From assembly GCA_001725155.1 (NCBI GenBank), contig MEFP01000023.1:1-47347 (forward strand): a stretch of DNA of 47,347 nucleotides, read 5' to 3'. Under the pieces are notes generated by a model. It had not been told where the DNA came from. It did not search any database and saw nothing but the letters and a program-made list of their open reading frames with translations. This stretch comes from Lysobacteraceae bacterium SCN 69-320 (GTDB taxonomy: Bacteria; Pseudomonadota; Gammaproteobacteria; Xanthomonadales; Rhodanobacteraceae). This document shows, in pieces, positions 34,122-45,142 of this stretch. The translations under genes and the position numbers were made by a program. The number at the start of each line of letters is the position of its first letter. Positions within the stretch are counted from its first letter, which is position 1.

Positions 34122-34441
34122 GGTTCCTTGGCCGGGCGAAACGGCAGGCTTGCGCCACGTGATGGATCCGACGGGGTCGGGCAATCGTGGCGTCTTTTCG
34201 CCGCCTGCAGGACCTTGCGTACTGCGGTCGCGTGCGTTTCGCCGACGGCGCAACGCCGTGGCGGCAGTGCAAGATCCCGAACGGTGGCGTATCCCGGTCC
34301 GACCCCTCCCGGTGTCGCGAGTCTGGATCTCCTGTCGCCCGGGCGGTATTCCTCTCAGTGCCCGCGCGCCGGCGCGCGGAAACCGCGCTGCAACTCGTCG
34401 ACACGCTGGATGGCTGTCCGGGCGTCGGCTGTCCGGGAGTC
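34122..34441. other. Intergenic stretch between the ATPase promoter and the nir operon terminator
   Basis: I found no convincing gene. Base composition returns to high GC. It may be the join between the acquired ATPase segment and the nir operon. Confidence 0.4.
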
Positions 34442-34467
34442 AAAAAAAACGCCGGCAGCGCCGGCGT
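34442..34467 (-). terminator. Rho-independent terminator of the nirK-nirV-sco operon
   Basis: Read on the minus strand, stem ACGCCGGC with loop GCT and stem GCCGGCGT is followed directly by eight T. It lies 50 bp after the sco stop, so it ends that operon. Confidence 0.9.
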
Positions 34468-34517
34468 CGGGTAACGGGAACGAGGAAGTGCCGCCTGCTT
34501 GGTGCAAGTCTCGGAAT

Positions 34518-35102
34518 TCAGTCCCCGGCGGCGTTCAGCGCCGCCTTCACGGCGTCGACGAATTCCGCGTCGGCGGCGCCGCCGAGACGTTCGGTGCGGG
34601 CGAGGCGGCGGCCCTGCGCGTCGAGCAGGACCAGGGCGCTCGTGTGATTGAACTCGCCGTCGGCGAGTTCGCGGTAGCGCACGTCGAGCAGCGCGGCGAG
34701 CTGGCGCACCGCGGCCTTGTCGGTGCGTGCGAGAGTCCAGCGCCGCGTATCCAGCGAGCGCTTGTCGACGATGCCGCGCAGCGCGGCAGGGTCGTCGCGT
34801 GCGGGGTCCATGCTGACGATCAGGAACGCGACGCGGTCGCGCTGCGCGGGTTCCAGCGAACGCTCGACCGCCTTGGCGCTGTCGATGATCAGCGGGCAGA
34901 CATAGCGGCAGGAGGTATAGAACAGCGAGACGACCTGCGGCTTGCCCACCCGGTCGGCGAGATGGAAATCGTGGCCGTCCTGGTCGGTGAAACCGGCGGT
35001 GAGCTGGTAGACCGAATCGCCGGGCAAACCGCCGGCCGCCGCCGCCGTTGCGAGCAGCAGGCCGCCGAGCAGTGCGGACAGGGTGTTGCGGAAGAACGTC
35101 AT
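34518..35102 (-). CDS. SCO1/SenC family copper chaperone
   Basis: The 194-aa protein has a signal or anchor sequence ([20 protein letters not shown]) and a thioredoxin-like domain with the copper motif C65-x3-C69 (TSCRYVCP) and the distal His153 (FNHTSALVLL). SCO proteins insert copper into the CuA site of oxidases or act as thiol reductants. Here the gene is the third of a unit after nirK and nirV, with an ATGA overlap (35099-35102), so it probably helps to metallate the copper nitrite reductase. A terminator follows. Confidence 0.93.
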   Translation of the reverse strand: MTFFRNTLSALLGGLLLATAAAAGGLPGDSVYQLTAGFTDQDGHDFHLADRVGKPQVVSLFYTSCRYVCPLIIDSAKAVERSLEPAQRDRVAFLIVSMDPARDDPAALRGIVDKRSLDTRRWTLARTDKAAVRQLAALLDVRYRELADGEFNHTSALVLLDAQGRRLARTERLGGAADAEFVDAVKAALNAAGD

Positions 35103-35881
35103 GGTGTCGCTCCGGCAAGGTCGCGGGCGCAGCGGAAACCCAGGTTGGCGGTGACGTCCTGCGCCTGCAGCGCGGACAGCATCGCGGTACGCATCAGCAC
35201 GGCGTAGTTCTCGCGGTCGGCCGCCGACAGCGCGCCGGCGCCGCAGAACTGCAGCTTGTCGGCACCGCCCTGGTCGCGGTTGTCGGCCGACATCAGCAGC
35301 GAACCGGCGTCGTCGACCCACTCCCAGATCAGGCCGTGCAGGTCGTGGATGCCGTGTACGTCGGCCGGCTGGCTGCCGACGTCGGCCAGTGGCCGCGAGC
35401 TCGGATTGGCATACCAGCGCAGTATGCGTTCGCGCCAGGCCGGGTCCTGACGCGCATCCTCGCGCGTCTCGTCGGCCGCGGCCGCGTATTCCCATTCGAT
35501 CCAGCTCGGCAGGCGCGCGCCCTGCGCCTCGCAATACGCCTGTGCGGCAAACCAGCTGACCTGGACCACGGGCTGCTGCGCCGAAGCCGCGCCGGGATCC
35601 AGTGCGCCGGCCCAGTGCTGCAGATAGCGCGATTCGGCGAATACGGCCGCGACGCGGCCGCGCTGCCATTGCGGGTGGGCTTTCACGAAGGCGAGAAAAT
35701 CGCCGTTGCTGACCGGCGTGCGCATGAGCTCGAACGGCCGCACGCGCACGCCGTCGCGCGTGTCCTCGTAGGCCAGCACGCTGCGGAACGCCGGATTGCC
35801 CGGCAGCTTCGCCCAGCCCGGCTCCGCCGCGCCGGGTGCGGCCAGCGCGGCGGTCAGGACGAGAGCGAGCAGGCCGTTCAA
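35099..35881 (-). CDS. nirV: NirV: formylglycine-generating-enzyme-like (SUMF1 family) protein
   Basis: The 260-aa protein has a signal peptide ([18 protein letters not shown]) and a SUMF1/FGE fold: [61 protein letters not shown] and a C-terminal GFRCARD. NirV is a conserved but poorly understood partner of nirK in denitrifiers. The start is most likely TTG at 35881, which overlaps the nirK stop (TTGA), because the signal peptide begins there and no nearby ATG fits. Whether it keeps FGE-type chemistry is uncertain: few Cys are present. Confidence 0.9.
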   Translation of the reverse strand: MNGLLALVLTAALAAPGAAEPGWAKLPGNPAFRSVLAYEDTRDGVRVRPFELMRTPVSNGDFLAFVKAHPQWQRGRVAAVFAESRYLQHWAGALDPGAASAQQPVVQVSWFAAQAYCEAQGARLPSWIEWEYAAAADETREDARQDPAWRERILRWYANPSSRPLADVGSQPADVHGIHDLHGLIWEWVDDAGSLLMSADNRDQGGADKLQFCGAGALSAADRENYAVLMRTAMLSALQAQDVTANLGFRCARDLAGATP

Positions 35882-37347
35882 TGTGCGGCGCCTTCGGCGT
35901 GCGGCGTCGCGGCGCGCACGGCCTTCACCTCGTCCTTGCGCACGCGCTCGCCCTGGTTGCCCCAGTTGTTGCGCACGAAGGTCAGGATATTGGCGATCTC
36001 GTCGTCGGTGAGCTGACTCATCGGCGGCATGACCGAGTCGTAGCGCTGGCCGTTGACCTCGACCGGGCCGGTCAGGCCGCGCAGCACGATCCTGATCAGG
36101 TCTTCGGATTTCTGCTTGGCCAGGAAATCCGATTTCGCCAGCGGCGGAAATACGCCGGGCAGGCCGGCGCCCGAATCCTGATGGCATACCGAGCAGGTGC
36201 CCGCATACAGCGCCTTGCCCGCGGCGATCTGCTCGTCCTGTGACAAGGTGCCGGCGGCGGCCGACTTGGCGGCGGTGTCGACGGCGACCAGGGTCTCGGC
36301 CTTGTCGCCGAGATAGACCGAGTCGACTTCCTTGCCGGAATAGATGGCCAGGTTCGGCGGGCCGTCGACCTTGAGCACGCCGAGCGCGCCCTTGTTGAAT
36401 GCGCGGAAGATCGAATGGTCGACGAGCACGTAGCTGCCGGGCACGTCGAGCTTGAACTCGGCGATCATCGCGCCGCCGGCCGGCACCAGCGTGGTCTGCA
36501 CGTTCTCCTGGAAATGCGTGCCGCCTTCGTACCAGACCTTGTCGAAGATCTCGCCGATCACGTGGAAGCTCGACACGAGATTCGGGCCGCCGTTGCCGAC
36601 GTAGAGGCGCACGCGCTCGCCGACCTTGCCGGTCAGTGCGCGGTCGCCGGTCAGTGCGGTTTCCGAGCCGTTGAACAGCACGTAGGTCGGGTTCTCGTCG
36701 ATGGCCTTTTGCATGTCGAACGCCTGCAGGCCTTTCTCGCGGAACTTGCCGACGGTGTAGAAATCGCCCTGCATCACGTAGTACTCGCGATCCACCGGCG
36801 GCAGCCCTTCGGGCGGCTCGACGAGGATCAGGCCGTACATGCCGTTGGCCACGTGCATGCCGACCGGCGCCGTCGCGCAGTGGTAGACGTAAAGGCCGTG
36901 GTTGAGTGCCTTGAACGTGAACTGCGACGAATGTCCCGGCGCCGTGAAGCTCGACGCCGCACCGCCGCCGGGGCCGGTGACCCCGTGCAGGTCGATGTTG
37001 TGCGGCATCTTGGAAGTCGGATGATTGTTCAGATGGAACTCGACCGTGTCGCCCTGGCGCACGCGGATGAAGCTGCCGGGCACGGTGCCGCCGAAGGTCC
37101 AGAACGTATAGGTGCTGCCTTCGGCGATCGGCAGTTCCTTCTCGATGACCTCGAGCTCGACCACGACCTTGGCCGGCTTGTTGCGTCCGGTCGGCGGCGG
37201 AACCTGCGGCGGCGAGGTCAGTACCGCATGCACGGTTTCAGCGGCCTTGGGGCCGGTTTTCGTCGCGCCGTCGGCGGCCGTCGCGACGCCGGCCAGGCCG
37301 GCTGCGGCGAGCGCAGCGCTTATCGTCAATGCCCGTATGGATCTCAT
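35878..37347 (-). CDS. nirK: Copper nitrite reductase NirK with C-terminal cytochrome c domain
   Basis: It reduces nitrite to nitric oxide in the periplasm. The 489-aa protein has a signal peptide (about 1-25) and two cupredoxin domains. Type 1 copper ligands are H116, C157, H165 and M170; type 2 ligands are H121, H156 and H311; catalytic D119 and H262 are present. A class I cytochrome c domain (about 370-465) with CSVCH (385-389) and a Met in VMPPMSQL makes it a three-domain NirK that carries its own electron donor, as in Ralstonia. ATG 37347 has GGGA at good spacing; 37353 is the alternative. It heads nirK-nirV-sco. Confidence 0.96.
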   Translation of the reverse strand: MRSIRALTISAALAAAGLAGVATAADGATKTGPKAAETVHAVLTSPPQVPPPTGRNKPAKVVVELEVIEKELPIAEGSTYTFWTFGGTVPGSFIRVRQGDTVEFHLNNHPTSKMPHNIDLHGVTGPGGGAASSFTAPGHSSQFTFKALNHGLYVYHCATAPVGMHVANGMYGLILVEPPEGLPPVDREYYVMQGDFYTVGKFREKGLQAFDMQKAIDENPTYVLFNGSETALTGDRALTGKVGERVRLYVGNGGPNLVSSFHVIGEIFDKVWYEGGTHFQENVQTTLVPAGGAMIAEFKLDVPGSYVLVDHSIFRAFNKGALGVLKVDGPPNLAIYSGKEVDSVYLGDKAETLVAVDTAAKSAAAGTLSQDEQIAAGKALYAGTCSVCHQDSGAGLPGVFPPLAKSDFLAKQKSEDLIRIVLRGLTGPVEVNGQRYDSVMPPMSQLTDDEIANILTFVRNNWGNQGERVRKDEVKAVRAATPHAEGAAH

Positions 37348-37403
37348 CGTCATTCCCGTTTCCGTGTCAGCGACAGGTTGCGCCGGATGCCGGGAAAGGC
37401 GCA

Positions 37404-37417
37404 TTGATCCGGATCAA
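37404..37417. promoter_or_regulatory. Perfect FNR/Dnr-type box upstream of nirK
   Basis: TTGAT-CCGG-ATCAA, centred 63.5 bp upstream of the nirK start. The geometry matches the boxes before usp and norB, consistent with activation from near -41.5. Confidence 0.88.
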
Positions 37418-38731
<1,314 letters not shown>

Positions 38732-38903
38732 CGGAGCTGCTCCACGCGCCGTCCACGCTCAGGCGCGATGTCGCGCCGCGCTTCGCGCTCCCGGCGGCCG
38801 CGGGCCTGGCGTACGGACTCACGGAAACGCGCCTGGCCCGGGTCGGCCCGGCGCACTCGCAGCGGCACCGCGCATCATGCGAGCCGAGGCTGTCGCGGCG
38901 CCG

Positions 38904-40256
38904 TTACTGCAATCGCCGACGCCGCGCGCAGGCGGCGCCCCAGCCCAGTCCCAGCACCGCGGCGATCAGGGAGCCCAGCAGCACGCCGAGCTTGGCCGCG
39001 TCGAGCAGCTGCGCATCCTTGAAGGCCAGCAGCGCGATGAAGATCGCCATCGTGAAGCCTATGCCCGCCAGCAGTCCGACGAGGACGATGCCGCTCCACG
39101 CGGTATCCGGCGGCAGCCGTCCCCAGCCCAGGCGCACCATCAGCACGCTGACCGCGACGACGCCGAGCGGCTTGCCGAGCACGAGAGCGAGGGCCACGCC
39201 GAGCATCGTCTGCTGCGGCCCCGCGTCGGCGAGGTTCACGCCGCCCAGGCTCACGCCGGCATTCGCCAGCGCGAACGCGGGCATGATGAGATAGGCGACC
39301 CAGGGATGCAGCGCCAGCTGCACGCGCACGACCGGCGGCAGCAGCTCGCGCTGCGCGAGCCGCAGCTGGCGCGCGGGCCGGACCAGTTGCTCGTCCTGGG
39401 AGCCTTCCTCGTGCTGCGCCAGATCCTTCGCGATGCGCGAGACGAGTTCCCGCGGTTTCTCGCGCATGGGCCTCGACCGCACCGGCGTCAGCAGGCCGAG
39501 CACGACGCCTGCAAGGGTAGGATGGATGCCGGCCTTGAGCAGTCCGCTCCAGAGGATCACTCCGGGAACTGCGTAGGCCAGCGCCGAGCCGACGCCGATC
39601 CGCTGCATGCCCAGCAGCAGCGCGATGCCGAGTCCGGCGATGGCGAAGCCTGCGACATCGAGTCCGCCGGAATAGAACAGGGCGATGATCAGGATCGCGA
39701 AGATGTCGTCGATGATCGCCAGCGCCAGCAGAAATACCCGCACGCCGTTCGGCACGGCGCGGCCGAGCAGGGCCAGCACGCCGACGGCGAACGCGATGTC
39801 GGTCGCCGTCGGCACCGCCCAGCCGTGCTGCCGCTCCGCAGTGCCGTTCATCGCGAGATAGATCAGTGCCGGCGCGACCACGCCGCCGATGGCCGCGCCA
39901 ACCGGCAGCGCGGCCTGGCGCAGATCGCTGAGCGCGCCTTCATGCATCTCGCGGCGGATCTCCATGCCGACGACGAGGAAGAACACGGTCATCAGCGCGT
40001 CGTTGATCCAGAAGTGCAGCGACTGCGAGAACACGTAGCTGCCGATGCCGACCGACAGCGGCGCATGCCAGAGCGCGTCGTAGCTCGCCGCATACGGTGA
40101 GTTCGCCCAGAGCAGGGCGATGACCGCCGCAGCGACCAGGACGATGCCGCTGACGGCTTCGATGTGCAGGAAGCGCTCGACCGTGGCGAAGGCGCGCTCG
40201 GCCAGGGCCTGGGCGCGCGGAATGTCGTGGCGTTCGGGAATCCGGTGCATGGGCAT
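38904..40256 (-). CDS. nhaA: Na+/H+ antiporter NhaA
   Basis: The 450-aa protein has about 12 transmembrane helices and the NhaA marks [40 protein letters not shown] and the ion-binding Asp pair in [19 protein letters not shown]. It exports sodium in exchange for protons at the inner membrane. A polar insert (about 275-315) is longer than in Escherichia coli. The ATG at 40256 ([11 protein letters not shown]) is chosen; longer frames add an implausible non-hydrophobic extension. It converges with the aldo/keto reductase gene, with 172 bp between stops. Confidence 0.95.
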   Translation of the reverse strand: MPMHRIPERHDIPRAQALAERAFATVERFLHIEAVSGIVLVAAAVIALLWANSPYAASYDALWHAPLSVGIGSYVFSQSLHFWINDALMTVFFLVVGMEIRREMHEGALSDLRQAALPVGAAIGGVVAPALIYLAMNGTAERQHGWAVPTATDIAFAVGVLALLGRAVPNGVRVFLLALAIIDDIFAILIIALFYSGGLDVAGFAIAGLGIALLLGMQRIGVGSALAYAVPGVILWSGLLKAGIHPTLAGVVLGLLTPVRSRPMREKPRELVSRIAKDLAQHEEGSQDEQLVRPARQLRLAQRELLPPVVRVQLALHPWVAYLIMPAFALANAGVSLGGVNLADAGPQQTMLGVALALVLGKPLGVVAVSVLMVRLGWGRLPPDTAWSGIVLVGLLAGIGFTMAIFIALLAFKDAQLLDAAKLGVLLGSLIAAVLGLGWGAACARRRRLQ

Positions 40257-40567
40257 GACGACTCCGCGCGGCGGCCCGACCAGCGCTTGAGCCTGCCGCG
40301 CTGCGTCATGCAGCGGACACCCGTTCGCGAGTGTAGCGGGCGGCGTCGCGGCAGGCGATAGCGCACTGAAATCGTGCCTGACCGCGTTCGGAGGGCAAGG
40401 CCTCTGTCCAGGTGCTGTCTGCGGGCGATGACGCATGACCGGTTTCGCAAGCGCGATGCGCAGCATTCGACAGTCGAAGCTCAGTTGCTGAACCGGGCCT
40501 GCTTTGTGTGCGCGCTGTACGCGTACGGACACGAACCAGCGCACCTACGCCGCCGGCGGGCTCCCTG
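40257..40567. other. Intergenic region upstream of nhaA
   Basis: Divergent spacer that presumably holds the nhaA promoter. I saw no recognisable operator, RNA gene or repeat. Confidence 0.35.
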
Positions 40568-41134
40568 ATGCGTGCGTTTGCTCTCGCCACCCTTGTCGCA
40601 TCGTGCATCGCCGGCGCGGTCCCGAGCGGTCCGGTCAATGCGCCGTGCAGCAGCACCACGACGGCGGGCAGCGTCGTCAACGGCACGCAGGGGGCGATCA
40701 ATCCCGCCGCCGGCGTCGGCTACCGGACCTGTTGCGCGCCGGGCATCCCGTGCGTCGACCGGGACCCGCCGCAGAAGGCCAGCATACGAAACACCGATGC
40801 GTTCAATCCGTCCGAAACGAATGCCGCGCCGATCCGGGCCGTGCAGTCGCGAATCGAACGGGCGCCACTACGATCCGAATCGCAGGTGGCCGGTCCGCGC
40901 GCACGGCGACTGACGTTCAGTGCGGGGAAGCGCGGCTGCGTGAGGGGCTTGTCGAAAGAATGGCCTGTCCGCCGAGGGGCGGCTTGCTGCTCCGTTCTTC
41001 GTGCCATGGCCTCCCCGGCGTCAGGCGCGATTTGCAGTTGGGGGTGCCGCGCCGATCCGGATGCGACAATCTGGCTAAATGGAATCTGTGGATTTTTTAT
41101 CAGATGCTGCAAGCGATCGCCAGCCTGCCGATGA
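40568..41134 (+). CDS. Possible small secreted protein, uncertain
   Basis: The frame begins MRAFALATLVASCIAGAVPSG, a plausible signal peptide, and the next 50 residues are Ser/Thr/Gly-rich with a CC pair (GYRTCCAPGIPC). After about residue 80 the sequence becomes Arg-rich and unlike a protein, so it may be a remnant whose true end was lost when the adjacent island inserted. It ends 90 bp before the tRNA-Phe fragment. I recognise no family. Confidence 0.28.
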   Translation: MRAFALATLVASCIAGAVPSGPVNAPCSSTTTAGSVVNGTQGAINPAAGVGYRTCCAPGIPCVDRDPPQKASIRNTDAFNPSETNAAPIRAVQSRIERAPLRSESQVAGPRARRLTFSAGKRGCVRGLSKEWPVRRGAACCSVLRAMASPASGAICSWGCRADPDATIWLNGICGFFIRCCKRSPACR

Positions 41135-41224
41135 AAAGGCGCCACGGACTGGAACAGGGGGCGACAGAGAGAATCAGAAGTCGAGCGAGGCTCTGGTGGA
41201 ACCGCGCAGGTGCATGATCTGGAT

Positions 41225-41270
41225 GGTGGCCGGGGACGGAATCGAACCGCCGACACGGGGATTTTCAAGA
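41225..41270 (-). tRNA. 3' half of tRNA-Phe (GAA), probable island attachment site
   Basis: Read on the minus strand, the segment starts at TTGAAAATCCCCGTGTC (anticodon loop with GAA and 3' anticodon stem). A T-arm follows with GGCGG / TTCGATT / CCGTC, then acceptor strand CCCGGCC and ACCA. The 5' half is missing: no GGGGA anticodon stem or D-arm lies upstream (41271-41300). This is a truncated tRNA-Phe, as left by site-specific integration into a tRNA gene. An integrase gene begins 183 bp away. The intact tRNA copy should lie beyond the right edge. Confidence 0.8.
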
Positions 41271-41452
41271 GCTGTACCAGCTGCCCAGAGGCACGACTCA
41301 GATTGGTCGTTGCAATAAAAACAACGTCTTGCACTCGTTTCGTATCGCACCAGGCCGCAGCAAACCGCAGCTGACTGCAGGTTTCAGGGAGCCACAGGGG
41401 AGCCACAAACTCGGGTAGGCTTCCGCCAGCGCCAACGGCCAGGAAGCCGCCC

Positions 41453-43072
41453 ATGTCCACGTCCGTACACCTGGACCTCACCCCGAAGATTCTCGATTCG
41501 TTGCGTTTCGACGTGATGCCGGACGAGCGCGGCAAGTTCGCCAATCCCACGCCCCCCGGCACGCGAGAGTGGGTCGTACGCGACCTGGGCGTCCGAGGCT
41601 TGCTCCTCCGCCTGACGCCACGCACCACGACGTGGTACGTCCAGCGGAAGGTGGCGGGGGCGCCGATGAAGCGGGCCATGGGCCACTGGTGGAGCGCCGA
41701 CGGAGGCTACCGGCGCCTGTCCCTCACCGACGCCCGCAAGCGCGCGAAAATCTGGCTCGGGCTCATGGAGCAGGGCATCGACCCGTTGGTCGAGCGGAAG
41801 AAGCGCGAACGGTCGGCGCAGGCGGAGCGGGCCCGCGACGGCCTTACTCTGGCGGTCGCGTTCGCCGAATACGCCGAAGCCCGGGCGCGCAAGGCGAAGG
41901 CCAGCACGACCACCGACCGAGCCAAGGTACCCAAATGGATGGCGGGGGCGCCGCTGTGGGCCATGTCCCTGGCGGACATCAACGAGGCGGCCGTGGAAGC
42001 CACCTTCGGCCCGATGCTGCGTGCCACGCTGCACAAGACCAAGGCGCCGGCGTGGGGGCCGCGGTCGTTGAGCCACGGCACGCTCTCGAAACTCTACGCC
42101 TACTGTTCGGCCGCCTACGCGCGGTCGGCGCCGAAGGCCGGGTTGCCCACCGGCCGCGGCGTCGGGCCGTTCGCCGCGTGGCGGGCCGACCAGCCGTGGC
42201 CGGCCGCGGTTCGGCGGAGCACCTACCTATCCACGGGTTCGGACGTCGGGCAGAACTGGCTGTGCGAACTCGTGAAGGCCCAGCAGCGCGCCCACGACCC
42301 GAAGATTCTGTTGGACCGCCCCGACCCGCGCGGCGAAGGCCTCAAGCCGCACGCGAGCGTGCTGGTCGACTTCTTTCTGTGCGTGCTGCTGTGGGGTTCC
42401 CGCAAGCAGGAAACGGCGCGGCTCCAGTGGAAGGACGTGGACTTCGACCGCAACTTGCTCGTCTTTCCCGGAGCCATCACGAAATCCGGCAAGGACGGCG
42501 TGGCGCCGCTAACCCCTTGGGCGCGAGAAATCCTCGAAGCACGCCGAGCCGCCAACGACCGCTGGCGTCCGGAAGACGTCAGTCAGTGGGTGTTCCCGTC
42601 GCGCCAGCACGGCAAGCCGTTGGCCAACGCGCGTTCCGTGCTGGTGGCGTTGAAAGAGCAGACGGGTTTGTGGATTACGGCGCACGACCTCCGGCGGACG
42701 ATGGCCACCGACCTGGGACGAGTCCGCGTCCCCGTTGAGGAGTTGGGCCGTCTGCTCGTGGTCGGCGCGGCGCTGAACCACGCGCGCGGTGCCACGGGGG
42801 CGGTCCCCAGCAACGCGACCGAGGGATACATCCAGGAGCAAGCGGAGCTGCTGCGGCCGCACTACCTGGTTCGGGAGAATCGCTTGCGGAAACTGGCGGG
42901 CTTGCCGCCGCTGCAGGCCGATGCGCCCGCACCTGAGGCCGGAACCGGCAAGCAAGCAGCATCGGTGGAGGGTCTGGACTTCGATGCGTTGCTTCGCCTC
43001 ATCGAGGATGACGATGGGGCCGCGCAGAAGGTGTTGGAGGCGCTGTTGCGAAGGAAGACAGCACGCGCGTAG
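41453..43072 (+). CDS. Tyrosine-type site-specific integrase
   Basis: The 539-aa protein catalyses integration and excision of the island. The catalytic domain shows the first Arg in LWGSRKQETARLQW (about 317), the HDLRRT box (H411, R414), and nucleophile Tyr459 in ATEGYIQEQ. The N-terminal 110 residues contain a DUF4102-like start (DLGVRGLLLRLTPRTTTWYVQRK, RLSLTDARKRAKIWLGLMEQG), typical of P4-type integrases that use tRNA 3' ends. It sits next to the tRNA-Phe fragment, reading away from it. The N-terminus at 41453 follows the usual family length. Confidence 0.93.
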   Translation: MSTSVHLDLTPKILDSLRFDVMPDERGKFANPTPPGTREWVVRDLGVRGLLLRLTPRTTTWYVQRKVAGAPMKRAMGHWWSADGGYRRLSLTDARKRAKIWLGLMEQGIDPLVERKKRERSAQAERARDGLTLAVAFAEYAEARARKAKASTTTDRAKVPKWMAGAPLWAMSLADINEAAVEATFGPMLRATLHKTKAPAWGPRSLSHGTLSKLYAYCSAAYARSAPKAGLPTGRGVGPFAAWRADQPWPAAVRRSTYLSTGSDVGQNWLCELVKAQQRAHDPKILLDRPDPRGEGLKPHASVLVDFFLCVLLWGSRKQETARLQWKDVDFDRNLLVFPGAITKSGKDGVAPLTPWAREILEARRAANDRWRPEDVSQWVFPSRQHGKPLANARSVLVALKEQTGLWITAHDLRRTMATDLGRVRVPVEELGRLLVVGAALNHARGATGAVPSNATEGYIQEQAELLRPHYLVRENRLRKLAGLPPLQADAPAPEAGTGKQAASVEGLDFDALLRLIEDDDGAAQKVLEALLRRKTARA

Positions 43073-43249
43073 CGCGTAGGGGACGAGGGAAACGACTCTA
43101 CGCTTTCGAGCGGTCCGACGGGAATTGCAGGTCGGTATCATCAGGCGCCGCCCAGATTGATTGAGCGTCGCTTTTCGCCCAAATCTATGGCGGGCTAGCA
43201 TCCAGCGAATCAGAGGCGCGGTGTTGGTGTCGTCGCAGACCGCATGTTC

Positions 43250-43870
43250 TTATTCTGATTTGAGCCACCAACTTCCAGTGGTCCGAGCGTTCAGTTCCAA
43301 TCCGGGAAACGTCAGCGCTAAGAAATCGGCCAGTGCTTCAATGAATCGTCCCATCTCGACAAGGTCGAGCTCATACCCATTGAGTAGACAATACCTTCCG
43401 TCCTGAGACGTAAAAGGAATGTGTGGTCCTCCATTTGTCTTTCCACCGATGATTTTCTCGTCGATATGTTGACTTTCATCCCTAAAACTTTTTACCGCAT
43501 TTATGGTGCTTTTCCATTGTGCCAAAAATGCCTTGATGTTGGGCGGAGGTGGATTCATCGACTTCAACGCTTTGATGCTCTTTATGGCAATTGCAAGGTC
43601 GCCAATGCAGTCGTCGATGGCCGCCGGAAACTCCAGAATGGGCAACCACTGTCCATTTGGCGGTTCCCGGCTCCAGCGCGCACGCTCGTCAATCTGCGCA
43701 AGGACCAGATTTCTGGCTTCGCTGTAATGTCGGGCGGCTTTCACCAGCCGAAAGACCGCTATCTTCCTGAGTCCTTCGTATCGAACATCCGCATGAGATG
43801 CCTGTCCGAGCACGGATTCCAGAAATGCAACGGAATTCAGCGTGTTGAATGGGCGCTGCAAAGCAGGCAT
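43250..43870 (-). CDS. HEPN-like protein of the island, unknown
   Basis: The 206-aa protein is mostly helical. It has R130-x4-H135 (RDESQH), the Rx4-6H pattern of HEPN ribonucleases, after a long helix DDCIGDLAIAIKSIKALKS. The family call rests on this motif and helix content only. Composition is lower in GC than the chromosome to the left, in keeping with an acquired gene. A TTG start at 43933 with AGGAG nearby, or CTG a few codons on, could add about 20 residues. No obvious antitoxin partner is adjacent, though the gene lies between the integrase and the DUF3883 gene. Confidence 0.6.
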   Translation of the reverse strand: MPALQRPFNTLNSVAFLESVLGQASHADVRYEGLRKIAVFRLVKAARHYSEARNLVLAQIDERARWSREPPNGQWLPILEFPAAIDDCIGDLAIAIKSIKALKSMNPPPPNIKAFLAQWKSTINAVKSFRDESQHIDEKIIGGKTNGGPHIPFTSQDGRYCLLNGYELDLVEMGRFIEALADFLALTFPGLELNARTTGSWWLKSE

Positions 43871-44074
43871 CTGGCATTGGTCTGGCAGCCCGATTGGCCT
43901 CGGCGAACTCGGCGGATGCGGTTTCAGAGTCAATCTCCTACAACGTGTCGCGGTTCCGACGATTGCATCATCGTCGTCGGCTATTGCCGAGGGTGAGCGA
44001 ACGAGCTTGGCTCGGCGTGTTTTTCCGGCGCTCGATTGCTGCTGGAGGGGAAAATGCGGAGCACGGAACGTCTT

Positions 44075-44971
44075 TCAATCCTGTCGGTCCACTGGCAGCA
44101 CCGCGTGAAAAAGCTTTGGCGTCATCGCGCCTCCCTGTTCGAGGGCTAGAGCGGGATTACGTACGACGAAGACTCTTCCTGTCTTGAGCGATTTCTCCAG
44201 TTCGACCAAATACAGAAACGCCTCGTTTCCGTAGCGCTTCATCGTATTGAGTTCGCCTTGGGACAGGTAGAAGCCGCTCTCGATGTCCCCGGTCGTTGCT
44301 TTCACCTCGATGTAGCGGGTGCCCTGGCTGGATACACTCCGGATGTCGTAGCCGGAATCCACGAACTTTGCTGCTTCGTGGACGACTCTGAACCCAGGTT
44401 CTACCTTGGCATCGTCTTTCAGCCTTTTTCTTTCGAATGCCAAGGCCACCTTCTCTCCGGCCTTTCCGATTTTCTTTTGTTGGCGAAGGCGTTCTTCGAG
44501 GGCCTCCACCGTCATCACCGGCTTCCTGCGTCGCCGACCCGGCCCCTTCCCGGAGGATTCGGATGCTTCCGGCTGGTCGATGGCGGCGCCGTCGAGTTCC
44601 AGAACGTGGAGGTGGTCCCGATTGAATCCTCCGGGCGGCAGGCTGTCGAGCCAATTCAGCAGCGCCGCGCGCGTGCGCGCGCTGACCTTGTCCAGTTCGA
44701 TGAACTTTTTCCCCGTTATCGTCTGAATTCGTTTCCGCGTCGCGCCGCCGGGACGAATCTTGTGAACGCGCTTGCCGCGGTAGTCCGCCAAGCGGAGACC
44801 GGCGTACGCGCAGAACTTTGAAAGGCCGAAGTAATCCTTGCCGCCCTCTCGCAGATGGACGAAATGCCTTGGCACGGTGCCGAGCGCGTCGAGCTGGAGG
44901 CGCGGGTCGCTCCGCGCAAACGTCCGAACGGATTGGGCGAGTTCAACGTCGTTTCTGCACAGTTGCGCCAT
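44075..44971 (-). CDS. DUF3883 domain protein (nuclease-like fold)
   Basis: The 298-aa protein has an N-terminal half of unknown type (with FGLSKFCAYAGLRLADYRG) and a C-terminal DUF3883 domain from about residue 165: GKAGEKVALAFER, AAKFVDSGYDIRSVSSQGTRYIEVKATTGD, FYLSQGELNTMKRYG, FLYLVE. The D...E-x-K arrangement (GYDI then YIEVKAT) matches the PD-(D/E)xK nuclease core, and DUF3883 is common in restriction and defence proteins. A linker rich in Lys/Arg (RRRRKP) separates the halves. The ATG at 44971 has GAGAGAA upstream. It diverges from the three-gene operon to the right. Confidence 0.82.
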   Translation of the reverse strand: MAQLCRNDVELAQSVRTFARSDPRLQLDALGTVPRHFVHLREGGKDYFGLSKFCAYAGLRLADYRGKRVHKIRPGGATRKRIQTITGKKFIELDKVSARTRAALLNWLDSLPPGGFNRDHLHVLELDGAAIDQPEASESSGKGPGRRRRKPVMTVEALEERLRQQKKIGKAGEKVALAFERKRLKDDAKVEPGFRVVHEAAKFVDSGYDIRSVSSQGTRYIEVKATTGDIESGFYLSQGELNTMKRYGNEAFLYLVELEKSLKTGRVFVVRNPALALEQGGAMTPKLFHAVLPVDRQD

Positions 44972-45142
44972 GAAGTTCTCTCGTTCGCCGACCGCCCGCG
45001 TTCGGTGCTCTGGTTTCTGAATTGAACCGGCCGCTCGTGTCAAGCCGCTGACTGCACCGCCAGTCGTCGCTGCCAGCGACGGTGGCGTGGGTGTTCCAAC
45101 CGTTGTCTGCGGCCACCGCGACCAATCTCGCAGCGGTGGCGC

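Noticed and set aside
40720-41679. Minus-strand open frame through the tRNA-Phe fragment and integrase start
   Set aside because: It overlaps an RNA gene remnant and the integrase N-terminus and shows no protein-like pattern.
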